NCBI GenBank assembly: GCA_950295325.1
Contig: OX485804.1
Location: 15,378,001-15,442,000 of the forward strand
Origin: Polytrichum commune
Taxonomy: Eukaryota > Streptophyta > Polytrichopsida > Polytrichales > Polytrichaceae
DNA length: 64,000 bases
Direction of reading: 5' to 3'
The notes under the pieces were generated by a model. That model made no database searches and had not been told where the DNA came from. It saw only the letters and a list, made by a program, of their open reading frames with translations. The position numbers and the translations under genes were made by a program. Numbering within the stretch: position 1 is the first letter of the stretch; the number at the start of each line of letters is the position of its first letter. Of this stretch, positions 19,882 to 31,037 are shown piece after piece.

Positions 19882-22836
19882 ATGGAGAGTTCTCTGTACT
19901 ACGTTCGAGTCGGCCATGGAGATGGCAACTTTTTGGAAAACTCCCGGTGCTCTGCCCCACTGCAAAGTGTGTGTGCAACCGGGATCGTCCGTGACAACGT
20001 TGCGCAGTTCACATTAGTTCAGACATTTGTGAACCCACACAAGGATGTGGGTATCGAAGCCGTGTACCAATTCCCCTTGTACGAGGGAGTGGCGGTGCGC
20101 GGGTTTAAGGCCGAGGTGGACGGTCGGAAGATGGTGGGCAGGGTGGAGGAGAAGGTCGCCGCGCGGAAGGAATTCGAGGAGGCCGTGGAGAACGGCAAGA
20201 TAGCGAGTTTGTTGGAGCAGGAGAGGCCCGACATCTTCCAGACATCCGTTGGAAATATTCCTCCCGGAAAGCAAGTGGTGATTACGTTAACCCTAATCTC
20301 CGAAATCAAGAACGACGCCGACGAAAGCCAAATCCGCTTTGTCTTGCCCACCGCCGTTGCCCCTCGTTATGGTCGCAGCAATGCGTGGGCATCTGGGGAG
20401 ACCATCTCCACGGAAAAGTCCCATCTCTCCATCGACCTTTCATTCGCCATGTCGCAACCCATCACTTCGCTCCAATCCCCCTCGCACACAATTGAAGTGC
20501 ACCTTGGCACGAAAAAATCCCCGACTTCTTCTATCGATTCTCACACGACCGGCTCTACCAAGTCAACTTTCGACCCGAAATGCGCTCGAGTGAGCTTGAC
20601 CTCGGATGCGATGTTGGAGCACGACCTCGTGATTGTGGTGACAGCCCCGGGAATTGAGGAGCCCAGGGCGTTGGTCGAACGACATCCGACACATCAAACG
20701 CACGCGGTGGCGCTCACGTTTTCCCCCCGTTTTGCGCTCAACCCGATCCGCTCGTCCGAGCTCATCTTCCTTATCGACCGGTCGGGGTCGATGGGCGGCT
20801 CGCAGATGGAGCAGGCGCGACACGCGTTGCAGCTGTTCTTGAACTCGATTCCCTCGGAAAGCCATTACGTGAACGTGATCGGGTTCGGGTCCACGCACGA
20901 GTCGTTGTTCCCGAAGTCGGTCGAGTACGACGAAAGCTCGCTCAGAGCGGCCTCGTCTTACACGCGCGCCTTACAAGCCGACATGGGCGGCACGGAGATC
21001 GCGAGCGCCTTCCGTGACGTCTTTGAACGGCGACGTCGCGATGTGCCCACCCAAATCTTTCTGCTCACAGACGGACAGGTTTGGGACGTCGAGGACATCG
21101 CGCAGTCGATTCGAGAAGCGGTGCGCGAGGGCGAAAAGAGCAACGCGTTTGTGCGGATTTTCAGCTTAGGGGTCGGGAACGACGTATCGCATAACCTGAT
21201 CGAGGCCGTCGCGAGGGCCGGCCATGGCTATGCGCAAGTGGTGGTGGACGGCGAGCGGATGGAGAAGAAGGTCATCCAGTTGTTAAAAGCCGCGTTGACC
21301 CCGCCCGTCAATAACTTGTGGGCGCAATGGGTGGCGGACGACGGTAATCCGAGTATGTCGACAGACTCAAAACTTGTCGCGGAAGTGGGAAAGGACAAGG
21401 AATTAGACGACTTCGAAATGGTGGAAGTAGCAGATTCCTCAACAACATCTGCAACCTCGACCAATGCTACTACCAATGTAGTGACTGCTCCGATCGACTT
21501 ATTTTCCAGGGCTGTCGAGGAGCCAACTCCGCCTCTACAACCCGATTGCACCGAAATCGTGGCGGAAATCTTACAGTCGCCGTTCCGAATTCCGCCCTTG
21601 TACCGCGGGGCTCGCTTCACCGTGTGTGCCATCCTCTCCCCATCCACCCCCGTTCCGAAAGAAATCATAGTGCGAGGCACCACACTCGACGGCCCCGTCG
21701 AGTTGCGCGTCAAGGTCGGGGAATTAGAAAGGCAACAGGATGATGATACGACGATGTTGCACACCTTGACAGCACGGAAGTTGTTGCGGGATCTGGAGGA
21801 AGGCACATCGCATGTGGTTGCATTGCTAAGGAAGCCAACGACGACAACACGGGAGCAGAGTACTACTGATCAGGATGCACAAATGTTGAAGAGGTTGGGC
21901 ATTCGATTGGTTCATGAAACCCTAAACCATCCCCCATCCACCCTCGAACTCACGAAGAAGGAAATGATCAAGATTGGACTGAAATATGGGTTGGCCAGCA
22001 AATACACCAGCTGGATTGCCATCGACGAGAGTAATAAGTTCATCAACGCTAATCCACAGGCAGGCGCGATCCAAGTTAAAGAAGTACCGATTATGGCGGT
22101 TCGTCATGGATTCCTGCCAATGAGAAATGCGAGTCGATCTCCACTTTATTCTCAACCATCTCACCCAACTGGAGTTTTGTATAGTGATCCTCCTGCTGCT
22201 GCTCCTGGTGCTTGTTTCGGTGGTCCAGGGGTGATCTGTGAACAACAACAACTTTCCTTGACGCCGATGACGTGCTCGTTCCTTGACGCCGGTGCTCCAA
22301 ATTCTGTATCCAATTTCTCTCTCCAATCGTCTTCCACATTGCCTGACTTTTCATCTTTCTGTTCAGCCCCACCTCCCAGTTTTGGCCGCGCTCCGGCGCC
22401 ATCCAACGAAGACTTCTCAGATTTGATGAGTGATGATCTTGACCCACACGTCCGGCTTCACGCCCTTGTGCAACACCAATCGTTCGACGGCTCCTTCCTG
22501 CTGGGGCAGGAGTTAGGGTCCTTCTTCCATGCCTCGGTGCAAGAGATGCAATCAGCATTGGATGAGGTTATGACATCATCGTGTGATCCAGCTGATTCAA
22601 GCCTCCACCAACTTTCTGCAGAGGAATGGAGAGTGGTGTGGGCCACGTGTTTGGCGGTTGTGTACATGGAGCAGCAATTAGGTGAGTTGCAAGAGGAGTG
22701 GGAGTTGGTGGTGGAGAAAGCCCAGAGGAAGCTGGAGCTTATGGTGCCAAGCAAGGAGGTGATGGCACAGGTGAAGGAAGCAGCCAGCAAGTTTTGCAAG
22801 CTTCATCACCTGCCCCAAGGAGATCAGAATCCATGA
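19882..22836 (+). CDS. VIT and vWA domain protein (VWA5A-like)
   Basis: A 984-aa uninterrupted frame. It combines an N-terminal VIT domain (about 30-145) with a von Willebrand factor A domain (about 290-470), the layout of VWA5A/inter-alpha-trypsin-inhibitor heavy-chain-like proteins. The metal-binding MIDAS site is intact: D299-x-S301-x-S303, T371 (GGTEI) and D397 (LTDGQ). A Ser/Thr-rich linker (about 500-530), a second conserved block (about 545-690), a Pro/Ser-rich region (about 740-850) and a C-terminal module (about 870-970, with the LVQHQSFDGSF motif typical of VWA5A/PARP4 tails) follow. There is no signal peptide, so it is probably cytoplasmic. Its physiological role in plants is not established. 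Coding DNA is clearly GC-richer than its surroundings. AATAAA is at 23051. An upstream non-coding exon is possible. Confidence 0.88.
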   Translation: MESSLYYVRVGHGDGNFLENSRCSAPLQSVCATGIVRDNVAQFTLVQTFVNPHKDVGIEAVYQFPLYEGVAVRGFKAEVDGRKMVGRVEEKVAARKEFEEAVENGKIASLLEQERPDIFQTSVGNIPPGKQVVITLTLISEIKNDADESQIRFVLPTAVAPRYGRSNAWASGETISTEKSHLSIDLSFAMSQPITSLQSPSHTIEVHLGTKKSPTSSIDSHTTGSTKSTFDPKCARVSLTSDAMLEHDLVIVVTAPGIEEPRALVERHPTHQTHAVALTFSPRFALNPIRSSELIFLIDRSGSMGGSQMEQARHALQLFLNSIPSESHYVNVIGFGSTHESLFPKSVEYDESSLRAASSYTRALQADMGGTEIASAFRDVFERRRRDVPTQIFLLTDGQVWDVEDIAQSIREAVREGEKSNAFVRIFSLGVGNDVSHNLIEAVARAGHGYAQVVVDGERMEKKVIQLLKAALTPPVNNLWAQWVADDGNPSMSTDSKLVAEVGKDKELDDFEMVEVADSSTTSATSTNATTNVVTAPIDLFSRAVEEPTPPLQPDCTEIVAEILQSPFRIPPLYRGARFTVCAILSPSTPVPKEIIVRGTTLDGPVELRVKVGELERQQDDDTTMLHTLTARKLLRDLEEGTSHVVALLRKPTTTTREQSTTDQDAQMLKRLGIRLVHETLNHPPSTLELTKKEMIKIGLKYGLASKYTSWIAIDESNKFINANPQAGAIQVKEVPIMAVRHGFLPMRNASRSPLYSQPSHPTGVLYSDPPAAAPGACFGGPGVICEQQQLSLTPMTCSFLDAGAPNSVSNFSLQSSSTLPDFSSFCSAPPPSFGRAPAPSNEDFSDLMSDDLDPHVRLHALVQHQSFDGSFLLGQELGSFFHASVQEMQSALDEVMTSSCDPADSSLHQLSAEEWRVVWATCLAVVYMEQQLGELQEEWELVVEKAQRKLELMVPSKEVMAQVKEAASKFCKLHHLPQGDQNP

Positions 22837-23059
22837 AGAACAAAATCCATGAACAACCAACAATCTGAATCTCTCAGCCTGTCTGCATATCATGATGTTG
22901 TTACGATGCTGCTTGCCGCTGTAATGTGAATTGTAAGTAGTTCCTAGAGTAGTACCTGAGTCTCATTGCAACAAGAAATCCCAGCGCTGGCAGTGTGGAT
23001 GATGCCAGACAGTTTTGACCATGTATATTCACAAACAATTTTGTGCAAGTAATAAATAA

Positions 23060-24009
23060 TATACTGAGCTCAAAATAAGCTGTCATTGCTATTATTTGAA
23101 TCACATTTGGTGGGTTTGTCAAGGTGAGAGAATCTTTGTATACCTGAGTTGCAGTATTATTTGGATCAACACCTACTCAAAGCTTCTAATGCTTGAATTC
23201 ATCGGCTGGATGATTCCACAAAGTTGAAGGTATCCAAATTAGCCTCATCTACCTTATGTTGCGTTCCACATGACTCCCAAAACCATGAATTAGTAAATTG
23301 TGTTGGACTTCAAAATAATACTCTAAAAAACTTCTAACATTTTTACTATGGACATTTCACAATTCTAGCTAGATCACAAACATCGAAGTGTACAAAATAA
23401 AGTATATTCACATTGCACATTATAGATTACATTGGGAGTACGTTTTAGCATATAAATCATCCCCATGAGGCCTTCACAATCCCTGTGGAATATCTAAACT
23501 TGAGAGATGAAGCCCTGGTAGTACTCTTGTATGTATTTGTTTGTATCTTTTGCATACCAACTTCAAATTGCACTTATTGTTGTTGGAGATGGTACTATGT
23601 TTGATTGTCTAAGTTTTCTTAGTTCAAGAAAATTCCAAAAATAGTTCTTCTCTTAGCACAATCAAGCTCCGAAAATTTGTTCATAATTCATTTTCCCTTC
23701 AAACCTCCTCACTTCTTGAAAATGCTTGCTGAATTTTTTTCATATCTTTTGCATAACATTTTGAAGTCAAAAAGTTACTCTTGGAGGTAGTACTTTGTTT
23801 CATGTACTACCAACTTTCTCTAGTTGGCCATAATTCCAAATAAATGCACCTTCTATGTGGAATTGAGGTCCAAAATTTTATCAAGAACATAGACCAAGTT
23901 CCTAGTACATAGTCTTGCAATTTCATATTAATCCGTATTCTTTGCAATGACTAAGGATAACTTGGAATATAATGTGAACCCCTCCTCTATACAATTGTAC
24001 TCTAATGGA
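23060..24009. other. Gene-free intergenic DNA
   Basis: AT-rich sequence downstream of the VIT-vWA gene; nothing recognised. Confidence 0.45.
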
Positions 24010-24023
24010 TTAGTAATACTACA

Positions 24024-24389
24024 GATAGATAGAAACTCCAACCCCTTTCAAGCAAGGGGCCGGCGTGAATAAAGTGTCCGTTCGTAATGCCAATGACCCG
24101 ATGCCCACTGGACAAGGGGACATTGAGGCAATACTACTCTCCCCTTTCGAGGATGGACACTATAGTGACACACTATACAAGTTCCTAGCTAGCCACTAGT
24201 GCCTTGAAGATACCGGACATGGTATCCCCCCAAAGGGCTTTGAGGTACCCATACAACAAGGTCCAAGGACCCCCCACCATAGTTGGGTGGCCTAAGGTGG
24301 TGAGCACCACGCCGGCATGGGGAATAGAACCCACAACCTCCTCATTGGGGGCCATGAGCCCTAACCACCAAGCCAAGGCCCGTGGTGCC
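24024..24389 (-). mobile_element. Complete tRNA-derived SINE
   Basis: 366 bp in minus orientation, flanked by identical 14-bp target-site duplications TTAGTAATACTACA (24010-24023 and 24390-24403). On the minus strand the head carries a Pol III A box TGGCTTGGTGG (24375-24365) and, about 45 nt on, a B box GGTTCTATTCC (24331-24321), as in tRNA-headed SINEs. The 3' end is a short (CTAT)n tail (CTATCTATC). Boxes, tail and duplication together make this a secure call. The partner LINE is unknown. Confidence 0.85.
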
Positions 24390-24574
24390 TTAGTAATACT
24401 ACATAAGCTTGTGTAGAGTGAGATTATACCATATTTTGGCAAAAATGTGAAGTAATAATTGTTGAAGTAATTTTGGCAAATTGTGTCTATCATTTTCACA
24501 AGAATCCACCATTCATTTTTAGAATTATTTTGTACCAAACCGGCTCTCTACCTATAGTACTAAAACTGTGTTGA

Positions 24575-25002
24575 AACACAACCAATAGCGTGAAGAAGCA
24601 CATTGACCCATCAATAACCTTCAAAGTAAGGGTGAGGGAATTTTTGCTCTCCTTACTGCACAATCTCATAGTTACTTTGTGGACATGCTCGCAATGGGGG
24701 GAAAAGAACTTCTTTGTGTAGTCCCTACCAGCGCATATTGCTTTGACCTTCTCAAGCAGAGGAAGATGTCATTGATACTTTCACAAGATTATTGTGAGGC
24801 ATCGGCATACAAAGATCCGAGGAAGCCACTTGTACCATTTTGGTTCAAAGATCTCAACGTTGTGTTCAAATGTGTGCAAGGGGCTAACAATGAAAACATT
24901 TACTTTATTGATGATAGCCCAACGAAGAATCTTTTGCATGATACCCTAAATGGGCTCCACACTCTCCCTTTTGATAGGGAGAATCCAAGTTCTCCTCATT
25001 GA
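24575..25002 (+). pseudogene. FCP1/SCP-like HAD phosphatase fragment, frameshifted
   Basis: The second half (frame of 24607-25002) contains PFWFKDLNVVF and the hallmark IYFIDDSPTKNLL, matching the C-terminal part of the FCP1/CTD-phosphatase-like domain. The preceding motif (VREFLLSLL...LWTC..WGEKN) is in a different frame (about 24577-24720), so a frameshift separates them near 24710. The N-terminal catalytic DxDx(T/V) motif is not found upstream. It is a decayed gene fragment, possibly captured by a transposon. The stop is TGA at 25000-25002. Confidence 0.55.
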
Positions 25003-25189
25003 TGTGCAAATGAACATGATGTAGCCCCTAGCTGTCACTTCAAGACGCTAATGTGGTAGTTTTTTTAAACTGTAGATTTTTTTTGTAAATAATTACATTT
25101 TGGTTGATTGCTCTAATCGATTGGTACTAGAAAATGAAAATTTAAAACAAATTTTGGAATTTACAAAATAAAAATAAAAACTTAGACTA

Positions 25190-25410
25190 TTAGATCTTGT
25201 TAGATGCATGATCTAGCAATCCAATTTTTTTGGGGATTTAAAAAAAAAAATCCCCTTGAAGTTGTCTGCTAGTAGGAATCAATTAGCTAGTCAATTGCAA
25301 TAGTCAATTTTGAGCAATCAACTAGCTAGTCGACTACTACACCACAAGATCAGAAAAAATTCCCCAAAAAATTGGACCATCATATCTTGTAGCCAATAAG
25401 ATCTGACGCT
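25190..25410. mobile_element. Hairpin-type inverted repeat (about 220 bp)
   Basis: Arms of about 43 bp at about 25195-25238 and 25360-25405 share GATCTT..TGG.TA.AAGAT.TGATGG-like sequence and CCAATTTTTTGGGGA. The intervening DNA contains repeated GTCAATT/AGCTAGTC words. Non-coding and likely a foldback MITE. Confidence 0.5.
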
Positions 25411-28400
25411 TCATAATTTCTTGAAATGTTTTAATCCTTTTCCTTTGCAATCGACTGCTATGTTGACTGTTATTTTGCAATTGACTACTATTTCGACTAT
25501 AAAATAATAGTTAACCATACCATTGACCAAGGGGTTGACTGCGTCAATTTACTCTTAAGTGAATTATTGGATTTACCCTTGCTGATGTAATATTTTTTGG
25601 TGCAACGTCACATCGCCATCACATGACGTGACGTGACGAATAAACATGAACGTGAAATCCCTATTCTCTTATGGATTACCTCATGACCACTTTGTTGCCA
25701 CACTTGATGTGCATGAAGAACAAGGGAGCCCCTATGCAAAGCGTCGCAACATAGAACACAATATCATTATCAACTCCTAGGGAGATGTGGAACAACACAT
25801 TTGGCAAGATGATGTTGTCAAATATCAAGAGGTCCTCCTAGCCAAAGGAGCAAGAGATTGCCAATTTGAAAAATACGCAGATACACACGGCACAGTAGAA
25901 ACCGAATAATATAATCTTAGTAGTTTTCGGTATAGAGGGGACATTGACAACATGCAATAAAAAGTTCTATACGACATGAAATTATTATGTAAATTCTATC
26001 TAGTAACAACTCCATTAGAGCTCCAATAATATATGTGGTGCACTGCCATTTCGTCCAATGTGTAAGTGTTGCATGGAACTAGGCAAAATATTGTGCTTGT
26101 CAATGGGCCCCATGATAGGGAGGAGCACAACAATCAATGTACTCAAATCACAACACAAGCTAAGGATATTATCAATGACATCCATACATGTCAATGCAAT
26201 AGATAGTCACATACAACACATACAATCATTTATCCAAATCACAATCATTGGAAAGGATATCATTCAGTTTGTTGGGCCACACACTGTTGGTCAAGTACTT
26301 TGTTTTCTTCTCGCCATTAACATTTTTGTAATGAGGATCACACATTTTTTCATAACAATGTAGTTTGGACATTTCATCATTATAATGATGTCGATTGCAT
26401 GTGGAGCACATAGCATGCATTGACACCCGCACATAGAAAACCAAAGCATAAACGTGTTTCATAATGCTTGGGGCAAAAATATTATTGGACATTACCATAT
26501 CCACCAAATATCAACATAAACATGGTATGGCAATAATCAAATCCAAACCAATATCATTCTAGTTTGTAAGGTACAAACAAATCATAGTTTTTGGACACCC
26601 TGGTAATCCAGAAGTACCTAAATATGTATTTTGTCAACAAACTTGGTACATTGAAAAGTACTGTTGTTTGATCTACATTGTTAGAAAGAATATCAATCGA
26701 AAACACCTCCTACAAAGGCATCTTGTATGTTAAATTGGTAGTTATTGATCCCTAATTGATTATGATGGATATGTGTGTTTGTACTGGAGGGAAAAGGTGA
26801 AGGTCATTTTGGTAAGAGGGCATTTATAAGTGGGGTTTCATAAAAACACAGATACAATTCAAGTACTAGATACTGATATGATTATATACATTTATGAATG
26901 TGTTTGTGGGTGTTCATAAGGATAAGTATATTATGGGATGCAGATTTTACCTGCATCTAACAATGTCAAGATGGAACAACAAAAGCATGTCAAATATAAA
27001 ACTGACAATTCTTTATACCAATTTTTATTGCCCACGAAGTTACAGTCAACTGAGTTAGTTATATTCACTCTAAGATTTAAAATAGTACAATTATAGAGCA
27101 AGAACATGTGATCCCTCACAATGATCAACAAATTCAGAACCATGAGCACCTAATGCTATCCATGCAGCATGGGGCATGTGCCATTGAGCATGCATCATCA
27201 TACATAACCATGTAAATTCTAGGGATCAACAGGATAGAACAACAACGATCACTGGGGACAGACTTTGTTGACAACCCCTACTCCCTTGATTTCCTCAGAG
27301 GTGGTTGTTTAACCTGTTTTCTCATGAGGGAGACCCACGGGACCTTCTTTTGCGGCTTGCCATGAAACCTAAGCATCTATGGCCTCATCATGCAGCTGAG
27401 GTGATGCCCCTCCCGAAGGCAAACCGAGCTCCATGACAAGCTGAGTTCCTTTTGCCACACAATCAACTGTCGAATGTGACTCACCACATCGAGAGATATT
27501 TTGAATGTCAAGATGTTCACCGCCAACACTGCCATGTTTCATCGTGGAATGATGGAAGGGGCTGAAGGCCTTAACTTACTTTAACTCATTCGCTCTGGAG
27601 TCTGCATGGATAGCTGACTCATGGACAAATTAAAGTTAAGTAAATTTCCATCATTTCGCTTACATCCTCTTTTATAATTGCAGCCCTGCACTGAGTCTAC
27701 ATAACAAAATTAAAATTAGAAAATCTTCCCAAATTTGGCTGTACAGTACAACTAAGAAATCAGAACAAAGAAGTACTGTACCATGAGTGTGGTTTATTTA
27801 TGTGGGGATGAGGATAATAGAATTGTACATCCATCCTGTACGTGAGCATTAATAAGAGGGCCTTTTCACAAATTCTGTGAGAATCAAAACCTCAAGTGCC
27901 ATGCTAAATAATTGGCTCAGTAACTTTAGACATAAATTATACCTGTTCTACATTGAAATGATGATGCTGGGACCCTTGGTGTAACTTAGGCAAATGATCT
28001 TCGTTGCAAATTAATTACATGCCATAAATGTCCACAAGAAAACATTGTTTGTCCATTTCAAATTCTCACATACTAACAAACAAATGTGATGTTTATTTTC
28101 TGCAGACAAATTATGATGATTCATTCCTGCTAACGTTATTCATGAATTCCTCATAATTATATAATGCTTTGTATTTATTTAATGTGAATTCGGCCATTAT
28201 CATGTCAAACCAACATTGAGCTGTTCTATTTCACAAAAACCATAGTATTCTTTCCAACACTTTGTTGGTACCTAACTTGTGGTTCAATATTCATGTATAC
28301 ATCGATACATTTCAGGTTTGGAGTTCACAGCACCCACATTTATACAGAGCATCAAAGTCCTCAGGACGCCCATAATTTTATTTGTGATTAAAAAAGAAAC

Positions 28401-31037
28401 CTAAATTAGCAAAAAGAAAAACTCACCTCAGGAGAACACTGTGTTTGGTGCTGGAGTAGCTCCAAATGGTAATCCACACTAATTGAAATAAGATGTTCCT
28501 ACACCAAGAATAGTATCCTCCTGAGATCACTTTGTACTTCCAGATTATAATTCACACTAATTGCAGTGACTGTGATGATTTCTCAATAAGTCCTTAAAAC
28601 TAAAATAAAAAGGCAAGTGAAATTTCATGGCGTTGAGGATGAGACCTCATTTTGCTTGGACAAACCTATTTTAAAGGTTGGACTCTGGACAATATGTAAT
28701 TATCTCTGCAAAATCTTGTAGACATCCTATAAGGACTTCAAGGAAGCTGGCAGCAACGATATTGTTTGACAGGGACATAATATATGGTTAGGAGAGAATT
28801 ATAGAGCTTATTGCAGTACAAGGTTAACTATGTGTATGAAAAACGTACCCAGCGCATTTATACACACATATCCCTTGGATCCCGTGCCTTGATGGATAGA
28901 GTACAGTATGATTAGTTAGATTTAAATTAGCAAGTGACAGCTACAAACGCTTTATGACAACCTTATAATTTCGGTGTAATGTGTTCAAACCTCCAGTGCA
29001 TGCCTCTGTGCATGTAGGTTCCAGTCAGTGCGCCCTCTGCCTCCTCTGTGCAGCCATCCTGTCGTGGATACAAATTAATCACTCCAGACAAGTTATTCTC
29101 GCAATTATGACTCGGAATGAGGTGGTTTGCAGGACTCTTACTTCAAGTTTGCTGGGGCGAATTCAGTCCTCAGAACGGACACTCTGAATGCCTGTCGAGC
29201 TCAATACATTTGGATCATCAGTTCCTTCACAAATCTCTCGCGAATTTATATAAAAGAAAATTAGCGACCCAATGTAACTGGAAGGGTTAGGATTTGCGAG
29301 TGGCACTTGAAGAGCACCGGCAACAAGGATGTTATCCAACCATACTTTGGCCAGATCAGGAAGATTGCTGTTCGACTTAAATGGCAACAGCTAAGTTCAA
29401 CTGTTGGCAGATCCTTACTTCCTTTCGAGGCCACTTAAGACTCTGAAATCGGAGACATTTTTCAACTAACATTCTCAAATTCAGTGAAAGGTTTCCAACT
29501 ACCTGCTCAGCAATGACCGAAAGTTGTCATCCCGCTGCAAAGTAAACTCGAACTCGCATTACATTAATACTGCGGTGTCTCTTCCATGTTTCAATTCATG
29601 ATTTGCATTACCGTTCAAAAATTGAATGTAAGAAGAGAGCCTGTCCTTCTGATCATCCAGGATATTTGCTGGATTAATGGAATGCCCATTGTATGAAACG
29701 ATGAAAACGTAGTATAGAATTATTGAAATAGAATAAGAGATGTTCACAATTCTACGTCCGGGCAACCTACCCACAGTCTATGTCAATGCATTACAGAGGG
29801 AATAGGACTCATTTTGCAATTCGTTAAAGAATCGATATCTACAACCAGCTAGAGGAATCTGAACAAAGCTCTATAGTATATTCTTAGTCCAAGGAAAACT
29901 AGTGGAAGACTGCTCACCAAATTGCACCCAGATCGAAGGTAATAATCTCAAAACATCTATAAATAAGCATACAATTTCAGCGTGTTTGGACGGCAAAATG
30001 TCATTATGATTCACTCAGAAAATCCTGGATACACTATCTGGTGGCAAACGCAAAAAGTTGTATTCCAAGGTAAATGTCCAGGCTTACCTGCTCACCATTC
30101 GCAGTTGCCTCGGCAGATCGATCACGCACAGGCTCTGATGGAAGAAGCAGAATTAGCAGTTGCATCACGCTTAGCCGTGTCAAAATCATTGTATAAAATA
30201 ATATTCTGGACAGGAGTAACTAGAGTCTAATCCGATATATTCCTTTGCGAAATTCTGTGGTATTCATGATTTTCAGCGTCGAGCAGTATTTCGGCATTTC
30301 AAGTTATGTAGCCGGTTCTATTAGTGCTCCACATCACGTTTGGTGGTTTCAACCAACTATGAAAAGCTCTACGTGCGGTAAACAAATGCTCAAAAATGAT
30401 CTATGAGCACAAAGGATGCTGCAATGCTAATAAACTACAGACAACACATGATTATTATAGAAACGAGCGAGTAGTATTAAGCTGGATGCGATGCAATGTT
30501 CAGACACCAAAACAAGGATCAGGATTCGAGAAGTACCTATTGGTGGGTCATAGTACTATTTGAAACTCGTTAAGCTCGGAATCAGGAGCAACGGGCGTGT
30601 ACTAATTTTTATTGACAGAGAAGTAGACGGAACATATGATGAATTGCAACAGGGACGACTGATCCTAGAAAAGATACCCGGTAGATACATTTGTGATAGT
30701 AAGAAAATACGAATGACCATCTCTGTACGGTTATTTAGATCGTCCTGGCTAATTATTGTCATAGATGGTAAGATGTCCTAACATATGGATTTGATACATG
30801 ATTTACACAACTTTCTTCTACTTTGTAAGTTGGATCTGTGATCTGATGACAACATGTTGCCTGCTAACCACTGTAGAATGAGAAGGAATTTGATCAAGGC
30901 TAGAACAAATTAAGCTCAATGCATGCATATCAGAAAGGTATGTGAGAACGAGTAGCTATTCTATCAAGATGGAAAATGTAGTTGAGAAGTTGGATGTTAT
31001 AACTCTAGTTCTTCAGAGGTTTCAAAATTTCGAGAAG
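25411..31037. other. Long gene-free interval
   Basis: 5.6 kb without a recognisable gene, RNA or bounded element. About 25607-25640 carries a TGACGTGACGTGACG run (TGACG is the core of bZIP/as-1 sites) without a gene attached. A plus-strand TTTATT at about 30608 could be the minus-strand poly(A) signal for the F-box gene, 430 nt past its stop. Small open frames at 29-31 kb have no family resemblance. Confidence 0.4.

Noticed and set aside
21228-21806. Minus-strand frame of 192 codons
   Set aside because: Antisense shadow of the GC-rich VIT-vWA coding sequence, where stop codons are scarce.
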